Part shown: in pieces, positions 1-32,952 of the stretch
Layout: every line of letters starts with the position of its first letter
Numbering within the stretch: position 1 is the stretch's first letter
Source: Actinostola sp. cb2023
Lineage: Eukaryota > Cnidaria > Anthozoa > Actiniaria > Actinostolidae
Direction: 5' to 3'
Assembly (NCBI GenBank): GCA_033675265.1
Contig: JAUJYZ010000584.1
Location: 1 to 64,000, forward strand
DNA: 64,000 nucleotides
Made by a program: the position numbers and the translations under genes
Notes under the pieces: model-generated
What the model saw: the letters and a program-made list of their open reading frames with translations, nothing else
The model's database searches: none
Told to the model about the DNA's origin: nothing

Positions 1-2
1 AC

Positions 3-20722
<20,720 letters not shown>

Positions 20723-21445
20723 CCAGGATGAAATTCTCCCAACGATAACTTCACTGTTATATTCTTGGGGACAAAATGGAGAACGATTTTATGTAGTATC
20801 CGTGAGGGTCAAAGTTGATGCAAATTCAAAGAACTATATTATATACGGAACAATATTTCCAATTTTGTCAAGTTTCAAGTTTCCTTCGCCTTTCTATATC
20901 ACAGAAAAGGATTTTTTATGGATCAAAACAAACTAGATATATATCTATCTATCTAAGAGATGAACATGGTATAAATTACAGATTGATATTGGTCAACTTT
21001 TTTGGACACTTGTCTGGAATCAGTTTACCGCTTCAGTCTTGATAGAAATATTTCTTCAATTAGAAAAACGTTTTACTTTATACATCAACGTACGCAAAAA
21101 CATAAATGAAAGATATGGGAATCTAGATATTAAAGATTTTCCCCAAGTTTTTTCGCTTTTCTCAAATGCTATCGACTTTTCAACACACCTTGCAAATGAG
21201 TAGCCATAAGCAGACAAGCCAACAACTCACGGAGACACGGTAGATTTCTTGACAACATCCTCAAAGAGTTTTCTATCATCGACCGAGAAAACAAGCCGAT
21301 TTTAAATCTCAAGCGTTGACTCGGTGCCTCTCGCTGTCTGCGTTCAGTTCGTCTAGTTGATCAAGTAAGATCGATGTTGACAAGTCACGATTTATGTTAA
21401 TATATAGTCACGCAAAAACCGTGTATAAACAGGAAGTGGAAGAAG
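20723..21445. other. no feature recognised
   Basis: Upstream of the M28 first exon. AT-rich, with short open frames lacking coding character; promoter elements were not identified. Confidence 0.4.
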
Positions 21446-21448
21446 AGC

Positions 21449-21577
21449 GAATCGACCAAAACCAAAAATGCAAAATGATCAAAATCGGCCCAAAATCAAC
21501 CAAAACCAAAAATTGGCCGATTTTGATCATTTTGCATTAGCTATTTGGTTTCGGGTCGATTTTGTGCCGATTTAATT
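21449..21577. repeat. imperfect palindrome
   Basis: AATCGACCAAAACC...TGCAAAATGATCAAAATCGG pairs with the inverted sequence ending near 21577. Probably a decayed foldback. Confidence 0.6.
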
Positions 21578-21687
21578 GACTCAGATTTTGCAAAATAAAC
21601 TGTTTGAAAAACCGCCTGAAAGATTTATCGGTGAAAACTAATTTCCTTTCATAATGACGTCATTTTTTTGCAATTTCATTGGACCAG

Positions 21688-22734
21688 AATACCGTAAAGT
21701 TCCGAAAGTAGCGAGCCCCCGAAAGTAGCGACCCCCCCGAAAGTAACAGTAAATATTGATGCTTGCTAGCAAATCCCGAAAGTAACGATCCCCCGAAAGT
21801 AGCGACCCCCCCCGAAAGTAACAGTAAATATTGATGCTTGCTAGCAAATCCCGAAAGTAACGATCCCCCGAAAGTAGCGACCCCCCCGAAAGTAACAGTA
21901 AATATTGATGCTTGCTAGCTAGCAAATCCCGAAAGTAACGATCCCCCGAAAGTAGCGACCCCCCCGAAAGTAACAGTAAATATTGATGCTTGCTAGCAAA
22001 TCCCGAAAGTAACGATCCCCCGAAAGTAGCGACCCCCCCGAAAGTAACAGTAAATATTGATGCTTGCTAGCAAATCCCGAAAGTAACGATCCCCCGAAAG
22101 TAGCGACCCCCCCCGAAAGTAACAGTAAATATTGATGCTTGCTAGCAAATCCCGAAAGTATAGATCCCCCGAAAGTAGCGACCCCCCCCGAAAGTAACAG
22201 TAAATATTGATGCTTGCTAGCAAATCCCGAAAGTAACGATCCCCCCGAAAGTAACAGTAAATATTGATGCTTGCTAGCAAATCCCGAAAGTAACGATCCC
22301 CCCGAAAGTAGCGATATCCTCCTCTAGAGCGATGATTAGATTAGATGACGAACAGCACTAGCAAACAGCATGCAAAGAGACAGAACATTTACTGCTACAC
22401 CGATAAGCAAACGTAACAAAAGAAATTGTCATAATAAAATACGTTATAGATCCTGTCAAAATTTTTCTGTTGGTTAAAATGGATCAAATACCGTACACGA
22501 TGTCGTTTAGGTACACGGTATGGCTCCTAAAAAGTTAATGATTTTAGCACCCCGAAAGTAGCGACCACCCGAAAGTAGCGACCACCCGAAAGTAGCGACC
22601 ACCCGAAAGTAGCGACCACCCGAAAGTAACGACCACCCGAAAGTAGCGACCACCCGAATTCGGAAAGTAACAGTTACCTAAGGTTGCTAAATCCGAAAGT
22701 AACGACCTCGTTACTTTCGGAACTTTACGGTATC
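21688..22734. mobile_element. TA-flanked DNA element with internal minisatellite
   Basis: Inverted ends CCGTAAAGTTCCGAAAGTA, flanked on both sides by TA, which fits a TA target duplication as in Tc1/mariner-like elements. The interior is eight copies of a unit of about 75 bp with CCGAAAGTAGCGACCCCC and a second CCGAAAGTAGCGACCAC block (22550-22650), both variants of the terminal repeat. Noncoding, hence non-autonomous. Confidence 0.75.
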
Positions 22735-23090
22735 GTGATTGACAGCATCGTATCACGTGATACATGAATGGTATTTAATACTTCGCGGAGTTGTGCCCAA
22801 GAGTGCAGTTAGAAAGGTGAGTCTAGGAATCCATCCACAGAACGGCCAGGGATCGAGGCAAGTTCGCTCTAGGGCCGCTTGGCCATCTACTGACAACAAC
22901 AAGCCTGGCGCCACTATCTTCGTGAAATCAACTCCCTCGAGCGGTACTGGAAAGAGTGAGCCCCCGGTACTTTAGAACAGCAGAAGATTACCGCTTATGG
23001 AATCTGAAAATGCTACAGAATGTTTTCAAAATTCGCTAAAATCCGCGTAAACACTCTGCACCTGGATAAAATTCCGAAAACTTCATGGAA
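22735..23090. other. no feature recognised
   Basis: Short plus-strand frame at 22739-22975 lacks recognisable homology. No splice or RNA signal seen. Confidence 0.4.
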
Positions 23091-23910
23091 ATACTCCTAA
23101 AATGAAAAAAACACGAAAAATGAAATAAAAAATTGAAAAAAAATTAAAGCAAACAGAAAAACAGATTAAAAGAACAACGAAAAGAAAAAAAGATAAAAAT
23201 AAAATTAAAAAATTAAAAATGAAGAGTTGTTGAATCGCGAACCCGTCGAACCCATATATATCAGCTTGCAAAGCACGAGTTGTAGACGCGAGCCACGGGA
23301 CCATAGTAATTTCCATAACAATAGACAGTCCATTCGCAGGATACACTAGGTTATTTTGTCCTCCAAAACAATAAGCGTGCACGGTAGCGCAGTGGTAAGG
23401 GGCAGTTTTTAGTGACTAGGATACGACTGTTCCCTCCCTCTTTGACCACTATGCTGGTGTAAGCCCGGATAGCGCGGATGAGGCCGAAATCTTCGTCCTA
23501 TACGTAACATACGGTGACCCAGCATAGCGTCTTGGGAGTATGGTCCTTTTTTGGTCAAAATTCGGCATTCCTTTGATTTTAACGTGAGGGTCGCGAGTTC
23601 GAATCCCAGCCCGGGGATGTTTTTTTTTGCTTTTCTCCTTTTTATCACTTTTTTTATTCTTTTAAATCTCTATTCCTTGAATAAACCCGGTTAACTGGAT
23701 TTTATTTTACTTTTTTAGCATTGTGCATGGGCTATAATCGTCACTAAAAATGGCCATTTTGGACGATTTTGCATAGGATTACCCACTAAAATTGGTAATT
23801 TTCGTTCAAAATGATGAAAAATCGTCCAAAATGGGCCATTTTAGTGAGGTATAATAGCCCATGCAAAATCATCAAAAATCGTCAAAAATGACCCATTTTA
23901 GTGAGTTATA
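23090..23910 (+). repeat. composite dispersed repeat with SINE, copy A
   Basis: Homologous to 40090-40740 along its length: the A-rich leader, CAGCTTGCAAAGCACGAG, the SINE, then GAATAAACCCGGTTAACTGG and the CCATTTTGGACGATTTT repeats. Confidence 0.8.
23378..23625 (+). mobile_element. tRNA-derived SINE with split promoter boxes, copy 2
   Basis: A box TAGCGCAGTGGT at 23385-23396; B box GAGTTCGAATCC at 23595-23606. The gap of about 200 bp is far longer than the 30-60 bp of a normal tRNA, yet is kept in all copies. Not a functional tRNA gene. Confidence 0.7.
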
Positions 23911-25321
23911 GCAGGAGCCCATTAGTAGGAGCGTCCAACTCCCATATAGGGTATGTGTCGTATTAGATGATAAATCTATTTTTAGATCAGTAGTTCGCGC
24001 GAAAAAAAACACCTCAACCAATCAGAGCAGGGATAATTAAGCCAATCACAACCCACTAAGTCAGTCGCACAAGACAGACAGACAAGAAAGAGAAGCGAGC
24101 TTTTCATTCAAACCTTTCGAGTTCAAATTTATTCGAGCGAAGAGAGCGATTATACAAGTAAAGAACACAGTAGTCCACTCCTCAAAGTAAGCCTGATGAA
24201 TCGGTAAAGCGAGAAGATTCTGCATGGTGCAAGGAAAGGGAATACACAACTGTCACAAGAGACTCCAGCGCCGAAGACGGCAAATCTCTCAGGCGGTTTT
24301 CCATTGTCTGTATACTCTTGGATTTGACGTCACAAAATGTTCAAAACTTTGCAGTGAAACCGGTTTTAGAACTATGGTAATACGGCTTTTAGAACGGTAA
24401 TACGGCTTTATAGAACTATGGTAATTTATGTTTTACCAAAACTTTACGATAAAATGTACAAATGACTGAGGAAATCGAGACTTACGTCTAGAGTTTTGAG
24501 TTTTGTCGTTTTGGATGCAAGCTGATCAAGATTCAAGACTGTAAATTAAGTCAACAGAGAAATGTTCAGTTGCAAAATATATGTTAGATACTTCACAGGC
24601 AGGTAATAAGGACGTTCGCGGTCATTGATCGCGCGCATTCTTACTGCGCACAATCGCGCGCGCTCTTAAACCGGAAGTCAAAATGACCAAAAACATTTTT
24701 TTCGAAATATGATCCATTTTTTCCTTATTTGATATCTAAAATAGCTTTCTTAACATGTTTTCGGTTCTCAACGGCTTTTTGCTTTTAAAAAGCCCAAAAA
24801 GCAGCGATTTTTAAAGAAACGAACTCTCATTAGTACCCAGTCTCCCCATGGTATTCAAAATGGCGGCCAATTTTCCGATTTTTACGGCAAAATATCTCCG
24901 AAACGAACACGGTGACCCCCATTTTTTTCCTGCCGAAAATCTAGGTACTATAAAGATCTACAAAATATGTTAAAATGAAAAAAATGCCATTACATGGGAA
25001 AGACTGACATTAATATTTTCAAAAAAATTAAACCCCTCCACGGATTCGAACGACGCATATTTTGACAGCAACGGTAACGAAACCCCCACACCGAAAGTAA
25101 CAGTGCTAACTTTGCTGGGCGGTTATTTGCAGTCGATGACGTACTCGTCTCTCGACCAATGCAAATGCTGGAGAAAATATTGTGAATATATGATAAAAAG
25201 ACTTTCCCACGCGAATCCATCAAAAAAAGCCTGACTGTGGCAGTCGACACGATTTGAAAGCCATGGTATTTTTGAGCGCATCAGTAATTTTGATACTCAG
25301 CTATGGAAATAGAGTGCCGAA
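23911..25321. other. no gene; single-copy and weakly repetitive DNA
   Basis: Nothing with coding support. ACCGAAAGTAACAGTGC near 25082 resembles the 21688 element. GATCGCGCGCAT...ATCGCGCGCGC near 24630 is a short inverted motif. Confidence 0.4.
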
Positions 25322-25795
25322 GTGTGACGTCACGAACATTTTTATCAACTTTCGATCCCCGATTTCGAAAGAACATCAATAAAGAAGCTTACATGTCAAA
25401 TTTGAGAGCAATCGGTTAAATAGCAGCTGAGATATGGCCAGTTGAATATATAATTTCCCCCCACAAATCACTGTAATTTCGGCTTGGGGCTTGGATCATA
25501 ACGTTGATCCAAGGGAGCACGTTAAAATGTTGCTTGTTTGTCGTGGTTTTCGTCGAAAATATCGAACGTATAAAGAAAACAATCCCTTGCCGGATCCGAG
25601 CCGAAATTACAGTGATTTGTGTGGGGAAATTATATATTCGTTCAACTGGGCATATCAGCTCAGCCGCTATTTAACCGATTGCTCTCAAATTTGGCATGTA
25701 AGATTCTTTCAGGCTCAGTTTCCAGCCGTCGGGGTTTCGTGCGCCCGCGATACTCTTCGAAAGTTGATAAAGCGAAAATTAGTTTTTTCGTGACA
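25322..25795. mobile_element. foldback element
   Basis: Arms of roughly 160-190 bp: GAGCAATCGGTTAAATAGC and CCACAAATCACTGTAATTTC on the left recur inverted on the right. Central palindrome near 25490 (TTGGATCATAACGTTGATCC). Confidence 0.75.
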
Positions 25796-25908
25796 GGTGG
25801 CTGTTCAGTCACGTCAGGCTACAATAGCTGATCTAAGCTCTTATCGAATAGCGTACTGACGTTAGACTTACTGAATCATCATGCCTTACGTGTCTTGCAT
25901 GAAGCAAT

Positions 25909-25990
25909 CACGGGCAACAGGTCACGTAGAGTCAGTATTTTGGGTAATATTTGTATTTTCTGTATCGGTTATAAGCTCTCAGAAGCTCTA
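25909..25990. repeat. 80-bp inverted repeat, left copy
   Basis: Near-identical in inverted orientation to 29989-30069 (core GTCACGTAGAGTCAGTATTT). The pair encloses about 4 kb. Confidence 0.85.
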
Positions 25991-28630
25991 GGCCGTGTTC
26001 ACACTGGGACTTTTCGATCTAGAAACAAGACGTTTTATGTTTACATAGCAATTAATAGTTAGAGTAAAGCGTTCACACACGCGATAAGTTACCTAGCCTG
26101 ATTTTCAGACGGCAGGGGGTCATCCGTTTGGACTGCATGTAGCTACTGCTGTGAAGCCAGTAATAAAATGAATAGACAATGAGTTAAGAAAAGAGAAAAA
26201 TAGATACAGTAGAGAAATGAAGGAAAGAAATTATGGAGAAAATAAATTGTAATGTGAAAAGAAAATGTTGTGATGTTGGTGTAACAAAAATGAAAATAAA
26301 TATTATAATAATGGCTTAATGATAGCATTTCCACCAGTGGTCCTTTACTGTCCAAAAGAACAGTAAAGCTATAAATATATATATAATGTACCATAATAAC
26401 AAAAATAAAAACAAACGTTTGTTCACAAGTTTTACACAAGTAATTCAGTAAACGATCGATATGAACGGAAATCGACAACAAACAACAGTCTGGCACAGCT
26501 CCTTCTACACGAAGAGAATAACTACGAAAATACTGACTGTTATTTATAATTTAATCAACAACAACATTTGGTAATCGCAACAATCATTTATTTGAGAAGA
26601 CAGATATAATAGAACTGTAACTAATTGTAATAGCAATGTATGTTTTAATACTGTGCTAAACAAGCTTAAGTACGTGATATTCTAGAAGACCATCGTGGCC
26701 GTCAACGACTGAACAAACATCTTGGTTCGGCGATCGTTTGCCTGGTGGAAATTATATAAAGATTGTCAAAAAACATGAACAATTAATTACGGGAAAACAC
26801 TGGACACATTGCTTGAAAGCTGTGCTTGATTACTGATGCAGAAAAGCACAAATTCATTGTCAATAGTCGGCTTTACCTCGGCTCGTAAACATCACACATC
26901 GAGCACTTGTAGATATTAAACGTAGCGTGTACATTGCAATCGATAAGAAGTCGATTATTGACGAGAGTTGACAATATTGTCAAAATGTAGTCGAACAAAA
27001 CGCCAGTCAAGACGAGAATAGAACAAAAATACATCTGGTATCATCGGGAAAAGGTTTTCTAGTCTTCACTCGTCTTCGCTCTCGTTCGACTCACTTCAAT
27101 CGGATTTTCCGAACGAATCCGAGTCAACCCGAAAATTACTTACGGACATACTTACTAACACACTCGATGGCATAGTAGCTACGCCTTCTCAGAAGGCCGT
27201 AGCTACACAAAAATGGCTGAAGACGTAGCGAAAGCCAAATACTTGAAGCTAAACGATATTATTATTCGCCATGAATTACTCGCTAGAATCTTAAGAGACA
27301 AGAAGAACTCGGTACCATTAGCGCCAAATTCACACGCTTTTAAGTTAATTTTAATATAAAAATTAATGTTTAATGTTTAAACTAGGCTAACCATAGGTCA
27401 AAAATTGCGACCTCCGAATTCAAAAACCAAGACAAATTGACAATCCTCCATGCACGTAAAAATGTTTTGATTTCGCGATCGTTTCTTGTCCATTTCAGCC
27501 GTGGGAACGGTCCATTCTGATTGGTTGATTTTTACAGAGATGTCATGTTACATTAGTTATTGCAAGTCCGTGTACTAGTACATAGCCACCTGAACAGTTT
27601 TAGAAATCTATTGACATAGAATTTATAAGCCATCTACGCTTCGCTACGACGGCAATTATTATCACATACATACATACTTTATTAGGTTTTCCAACAAGGC
27701 TTTTCAAAACCCATATCACTGAAGAAAGACATTAGTATCAATCAATAAAAATCAACATACACTTTTTTTCTTTATCAATGTATACGTACTTTATCGATTT
27801 TTCAGTATTCATTTTGCTACACTTACGGAACGGTCTCTTATGAACACCTATATCTTGAATTTAGAAAGTTTGGTACGGTTGGCGGCACGATAAACGAACG
27901 AGCTGTTAGGCAGATAATTCAGTGACAATGTCTCTGCATCTGGGATGACTTGGTTTCCAAGAGCTAGCAATACGGTACTAGGAGTAGGATTCGATCGACT
28001 ACTTATGTTATCCACAGTGGCAATCAGTGCAGCGACTTAGCACACAACAGAGCTGAAAGACTAATAAAATAACATTGCCTTCCCCTCGATATGTTGCTAA
28101 CTGAAGCGATCGTCAACAATAAATGAAGATCTTTACATAATTCCATCGAAGAATCGATAAAGTACGAGCAAAAAGGCTTCGAATCCAAAACACGAGATCA
28201 CGAGTCACAAATGCCGAAATGAACGACGGGAACGTACGATATATGACGTCAGGGCAAAAGTCACGTGAAAAAAATCTTTCTCCACCCACTGAAAAACACA
28301 AATCGAGAATCGAGCTGGCATCTGAAACACAGGAAGCCCACCAAAGATTAGTGTTGCTCCCAGTTCGCTCGCTGGGGCTCGCTCACTGGTCGCAATTAAT
28401 TTCAAATTAATTCAAGTAACTCCAGAACTCATTTGATTGGTTGCTTTTGTTGTGGTACGGCTACAACCCTAGTTCGGAACTGGGGTCGAAACGTCTAAGT
28501 AAACATTGGCTTTTTCTTTGAAGTTTAGATCTTTGCCGGCAATAGTTCGTGGTTTTCAAGTTCGTGTGTGAACGCTTAAGCAAACATGACCGGCTTAAAT
28601 CGAGAAGAAAGTCCCAGTGTGAACACAGCC
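25991..28630. mobile_element. 2.64-kb non-autonomous DNA element
   Basis: Ends are inverted repeats containing GTGTTCACACTGGGACTTT (22 of 23 bases match), with a second subterminal inverted pair CGTTCACACACG. No intact gene inside. An inner hairpin, GTAGCTACGCCTTCTCAGAA, sits near 27176. Confidence 0.65.
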
Positions 28631-29480
28631 TTATTGCTGCGAGCGTAGCGAGCAGCGAAACTAATCTTGACGGAGTTCCTGTGTCATGTGTGGTCGTGTG
28701 GGATCTGGGCACTTATGTGGATGCAACGAGAATCTCGACTGCATTTCACGGAGTTTGGATGATTTGTGAGCCACGGTACTTTTGATCAGCGCACACTCAC
28801 AACACGACTCGTTGGATCGGAGTATCGTTTATTTTTCGCTGATTCAAGCCAGGAAAGTGTTCGTTTTCTACAAATCCATGATGTCAAATGCAACTTTATT
28901 CATTGTTGGAAGCATTCGTCAGGGCCATGAACAATTTAGTGACATTTCAAGGGGAAGACAATGTTGTTTTATGAGTTTTCAGCGCTGTTGACTGTTGTGT
29001 GTCAGTCGCATCCAGTTCCACAATGGAGTACTTCTACAGCCTTCTTTCAGATGCTTTTGAAAGACACAGATACAGAGACGCTGTCGCTGACCTATGTACC
29101 TGATCGAGTTTGTTGGTCTTCGTCAAACCAATCCGGCCCATGCCATTGGCATGGAAGCAACTACTGAATCAAATTATACGATCCATCCTGATGTACTTTT
29201 ATCTTCTACAAGTGTGCTATGAGGCTTCGACATCTTTCCTGATATCTGGCCAGTAACATTGTATATAATATACACCAAACACAATTCTCTATTTCATTGA
29301 ATCCATATTTGTATTAATTACTGCATATCAGTAGAGTACAAACTATTAAAAGCGTGCAACATATGATAAATAGTGCAAAGTATTGCATGCTTTTAGTGCT
29401 TGTACATGTCTATAGCTGTCTGTCTATGACCAGATTATTATAGTGTTAGTATTTGTATTTTAAAAGCAACACCATACACC
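28631..29480. other. no supported gene
   Basis: A plus-strand ATG at 29023 opens a short peptide (MEYFYSLLSDAFERHRYRD) of coding-like composition that could be a first exon, but no matching downstream exon was found. Confidence 0.3.
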
Positions 29481-29502
29481 ATTTATTGGTGTATATAGAA
29501 AC

Positions 29503-29640
29503 TCGGGTGGGAATGAGAATAAATAGAGACATGGAAGGGGACAATGTGACCGGGACAGGAATGAGAATCAATGGAGATGTGGGATGGGAACAATGGGGAC
29601 AAGGGTGGAAATGAGAATCAGTAGAGATATGGGAGGGGGA
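29503..29640. repeat. degenerate G/A-rich tandem repeat
   Basis: About three copies of a 50-70 bp unit with GGAATGAGAATMAATRGAGA words. Confidence 0.6.
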
Positions 29641-29884
29641 GGGGATTTTAGTGGGTATAGATAGGTGTCTCTAATTAGTTTCTTGTAAGTTAGAACACAT
29701 GACACTACGTAATAAAGTTATTATTATTATTATACTGCATTTTATTATTTTATTTTACCACAAATGTGCCTTGCTGACAAGGGACAGCCACATGTATGCA
29801 TTGAAAGCTACATGTACGGCAGTGCACAACTCGCAGCACTACACTTTCTACCAGAAACGACTAGTTGTACTGTATTTGCTTCTG

Positions 29885-29975
29885 ATGACCTTTAGTAATC
29901 CGAACCCCAACAACCAGATGTCGGGATTCGGATTACTGTTGGGGGTTCGGATATCTAAAGGTCACCAGAAACAAA
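29885..29975. repeat. hairpin
   Basis: GATGACCTTTAGTAATCCGA pairs with the inverted TCGGAT...CTAAAGGTCACC. Noncoding. Confidence 0.7.
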
Positions 29976-29988
29976 TACAGACAATAAC

Positions 29989-30069
29989 AGAGCTTCTGAG
30001 AGCTTATAACCGATACAGAAAATACAAATATTACCCAAAATACTGACTCTACGTGACCTGTTGCCCGTG
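29989..30069. repeat. 80-bp inverted repeat, right copy
   Basis: Inverted partner of 25909-25990. A further short hairpin, CCCTGCTGATGTTCTGCG, follows at 30070-30113. Confidence 0.85.
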
Positions 30070-30239
30070 CCCTGCTGATGTTCTGCGATTGAACCGCAGA
30101 ACATCGGCAGGGTGCCTATGTTACATAATGTTCGTAATTGAAAGGTTCTGTCAGCAAGTAGAAATATATAACTCGAAATGAGAGTTTGTGATAAAAACAG
30201 TGTATTCGATGTCCAGGACACCAAGCATTTCCAGGTCGT

Positions 30240-30990
30240 GCGAGTTCGAAATCCGCCGGCTGAATTAGATGAATTAGATTCCCAAGGAAGCACCTGGAAA
30301 TCACAGTAAACTGTAATACTCACAGAGATACAGCTCTTGCGGGCCAAGTTTCTCTGCTGCTTCCAGGACGCCAATTTAAGCAATTCCAGGTCGTGCGAGT
30401 TCGAATGTTTGAAAGCCGGCTGAATTAGATTCCCAAGGAAGCAACTGGAGATCACAGTAACTGTAATACTCACAGAGATACAGCTCTTGCGGGCCAAGTT
30501 TCTCTGCTGCTTCCAGGACGCCAATTTAAGCAATTCCAGGTCGTGCGAGTTCGAATGTTTGAAAGCCGGCTGAATTAGATTCCCAAGGAAGCACCTGGAG
30601 ATCACAGTAACTGTAATACTCACAGAGATACAGCTCTTGCGGGCCAAGTTTCTCTGCTGCTTCCAGGACGCCAATTTAAGCAATTCCAGGTCGTGCGAGT
30701 TCGAAGTTTGAAAGCCGGCTGAATTAGATTCCCAAGGAAGCACCTGGAGATCACAGTAACTGCAATACTCACAGAGATACAGCTCTTGCGGGCCAAGTTT
30801 CTCTGCTGCTTCCAGTACGCCAATTTAGGCAATTCCAGGTCGTGCGAGTTCGAATGTTCGAAAGTCGGCTGAATTAGATTCCCAAGGAAGCACCTGGAGA
30901 TCACAGTAAACTGTAATACTCACAGAGATACAGCTCTTGCGGGCCAAGCTTCTCTGTTGCTTCCAGGACGCCAATTAGACACGTAGTCAA
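30240..30990. repeat. 150-bp tandem repeat, five copies
   Basis: CAGCTCTTGCGGGCC recurs at 30331, 30481, 30631, 30780 and 30931. Because 150 is a multiple of 3, a minus-strand frame of 262 codons stays open with a 50-residue repeat. No start context, splice signal or homology supports a gene. Confidence 0.85.
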
Positions 30991-31738
30991 GTCCGATTTG
31001 AAGTGTTCGGTTCCCGCCAAAATAATTATTTGCCGTTTTCGAGTTAAATACGATTTCAAGTCACAATGAGCACCGAGAAAAGGTAACCTGAGCAAAATAT
31101 ATTTCAGTTTGAGCAAAATTGACCAAGTAAAATAGAAAAATGACGGTAAAATGACCGATTTTACAGAGCCGATGTGTTATCGTGTGTAGAAAGCCCGCGA
31201 ATATGATTTACAAAGGCTCATGACCTTGGAAATCGTGTTCCGGTATGTATCATGTTCCCACCGTGTTAAGTATTAAAAGCGGCTGTTTAACGTTATCAAC
31301 ACTGTACAGATTAAGACAGTGTTGAAATACATTTTATTTCTATAAGTAGAGAACCTGCTGAGCAATTCAAAGTCGCACTAAGTTCCTCATGTAATCATCA
31401 ATCGTGTAGGTTTTACCCCACTCACCCCCACAAGGGATATACTTGGGGATTTGTTTGATTTGATTTGATTTAATTTTGAGCCTCTCAGTAATCACCTCTA
31501 ATAGTGAATAAATGTATTCTTATTTCATCTTTTCAGAGAAGGATATTAATTTGGCTTGTGCAAAATAATCAGTTCGAGCACAAAACTAACCTTCACCTCC
31601 CCTACCAGTAGAGGATAATGACGTAAGGAATCTAATAATAGAACCACTGCAAGTACATAAACATGATTGTCATGCGGAACTTCAGTCTTCATCAAACTAC
31701 ATCGAGAGTATTTCAGCATTTTGAAGTACAAAAGCACG
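30991..31738. promoter_or_regulatory. upstream region of the VWA5A-like gene
   Basis: No exon or clear TATA box seen. The coding frame is open upstream of the ATG but has no earlier in-frame ATG. Confidence 0.35.
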
Positions 31739-32952
31739 ATGCGTTACGGTTTCATCGACAAGAATGGAGGTTCTGGTGTTCCTTTGGAAAAGATACAAAT
31801 TCGTGGCAACATCAAAGGCTTCACAGCCGAAGTGCTGGCGATCATGGAGTACAAGAACAACAGTGACAGCCCCATAGAAGCCATTTATGTGTTCCCTCTC
31901 GATGAGGAAGCGGCCGTGTGCGGCTTTCAAGCCACTATAGACGGACGGACCATCGTAGCAGAGATCCAAGAAAAGCAAGAAGCTCGAGATACGTACGACG
32001 ATGCCATCAGTAGTGGTCACAGCGCATTTCTACTGGAAGAAAGCGACGAGAGCTCAGACATCTTTCAAATCAATGTTGGAAACCTACCACCAAAACAGTC
32101 AGCTACAGTAGAGTTGACGTTCGTGACAACACTGAGCGTAGAGAAGGAAGGAAGAGCAGTGTTTGTGTTGCCTGCAGTACTTAATCCGAGATATTCTCCG
32201 AGCGACTCCAAGCCCAGTGTCAGTACTACGTTGCCTACCATCGCTTCGGTGAGCACCAAGTATTCGTTCGACTTTGTGCTGGAGGTGCAGTGTGCATCGC
32301 TAATCGAAGAGATCACATCTCCTTGCAATCCACTCAAAGTTGACATCAACCCCGAAGACAAACGCCAAGCAACAGTTCGACTTGGCGAGGAATTCAAGTT
32401 CGATGCTGATGTACAAGTGCATGTTCTGTGCAGTAAACCTTTTGAGCCTCACGCTCTGGTGGAGAATGGCGTGACCAAGTTGAAAGATGGTATAAAAGAC
32501 GAGTTCCTCTCGAAACCAGTAGTCATGCTCAACTTTTTCCCGGAGTTTGACAGTTCTGCAAGTCTTGACCGAGGTGAATTCATATTTGTGGTTGACCGAA
32601 GTGGAAGCATGAGCGGGTCAAATATCAAGAGTGCAAGGGAAACCCTGCTTCTATTTTTAAAGAGTTTGCCAGAGGGCTGTTACTTCAATGTGATTGGTTT
32701 TGGCAGTTCGTTTATAAAGTTGTTTCCCAAAAGCAAAAGTTACGATGATTCAAGTCTCAATCATGCTTGTTCTCTTGGCGAGTCTATGGAGGCTGATCTA
32801 GGAGGAACTAACATCCTTGCTCCTTTACAAGATGTGTTTTCACAGCCTCTGATCAAAGGTTATCCTCGACAGGTATTTCTGTTGACAGATGGTGGTGTTG
32901 ATAACACTCAACAAGTTATTGAACTTGTGAGAACAAATGCTACTAGCGCGAG
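31739..32952 (+). CDS. VWA5A: VWA5A-like gene, exon 1
   Basis: 404 codons plus 2 nt, ending at GCGAG|GTGAGT. Encodes the VIT domain and most of the VWA domain, including all MIDAS residues. Confidence 0.93.

Noticed and set aside
23378..23625. tRNA gene
   Set aside because: A and B boxes are about 200 bp apart and no cloverleaf can be formed; a SINE is the better call.
29955..30743. 262-codon protein-coding gene
   Set aside because: Frame persistence is explained by the 150-bp repeat length; no start context or homology.
31667..31738. Earlier non-ATG start of the VWA5A-like protein
   Set aside because: The first in-frame ATG at 31739 lies directly before the conserved VIT domain; the upstream stretch has no conserved residues.
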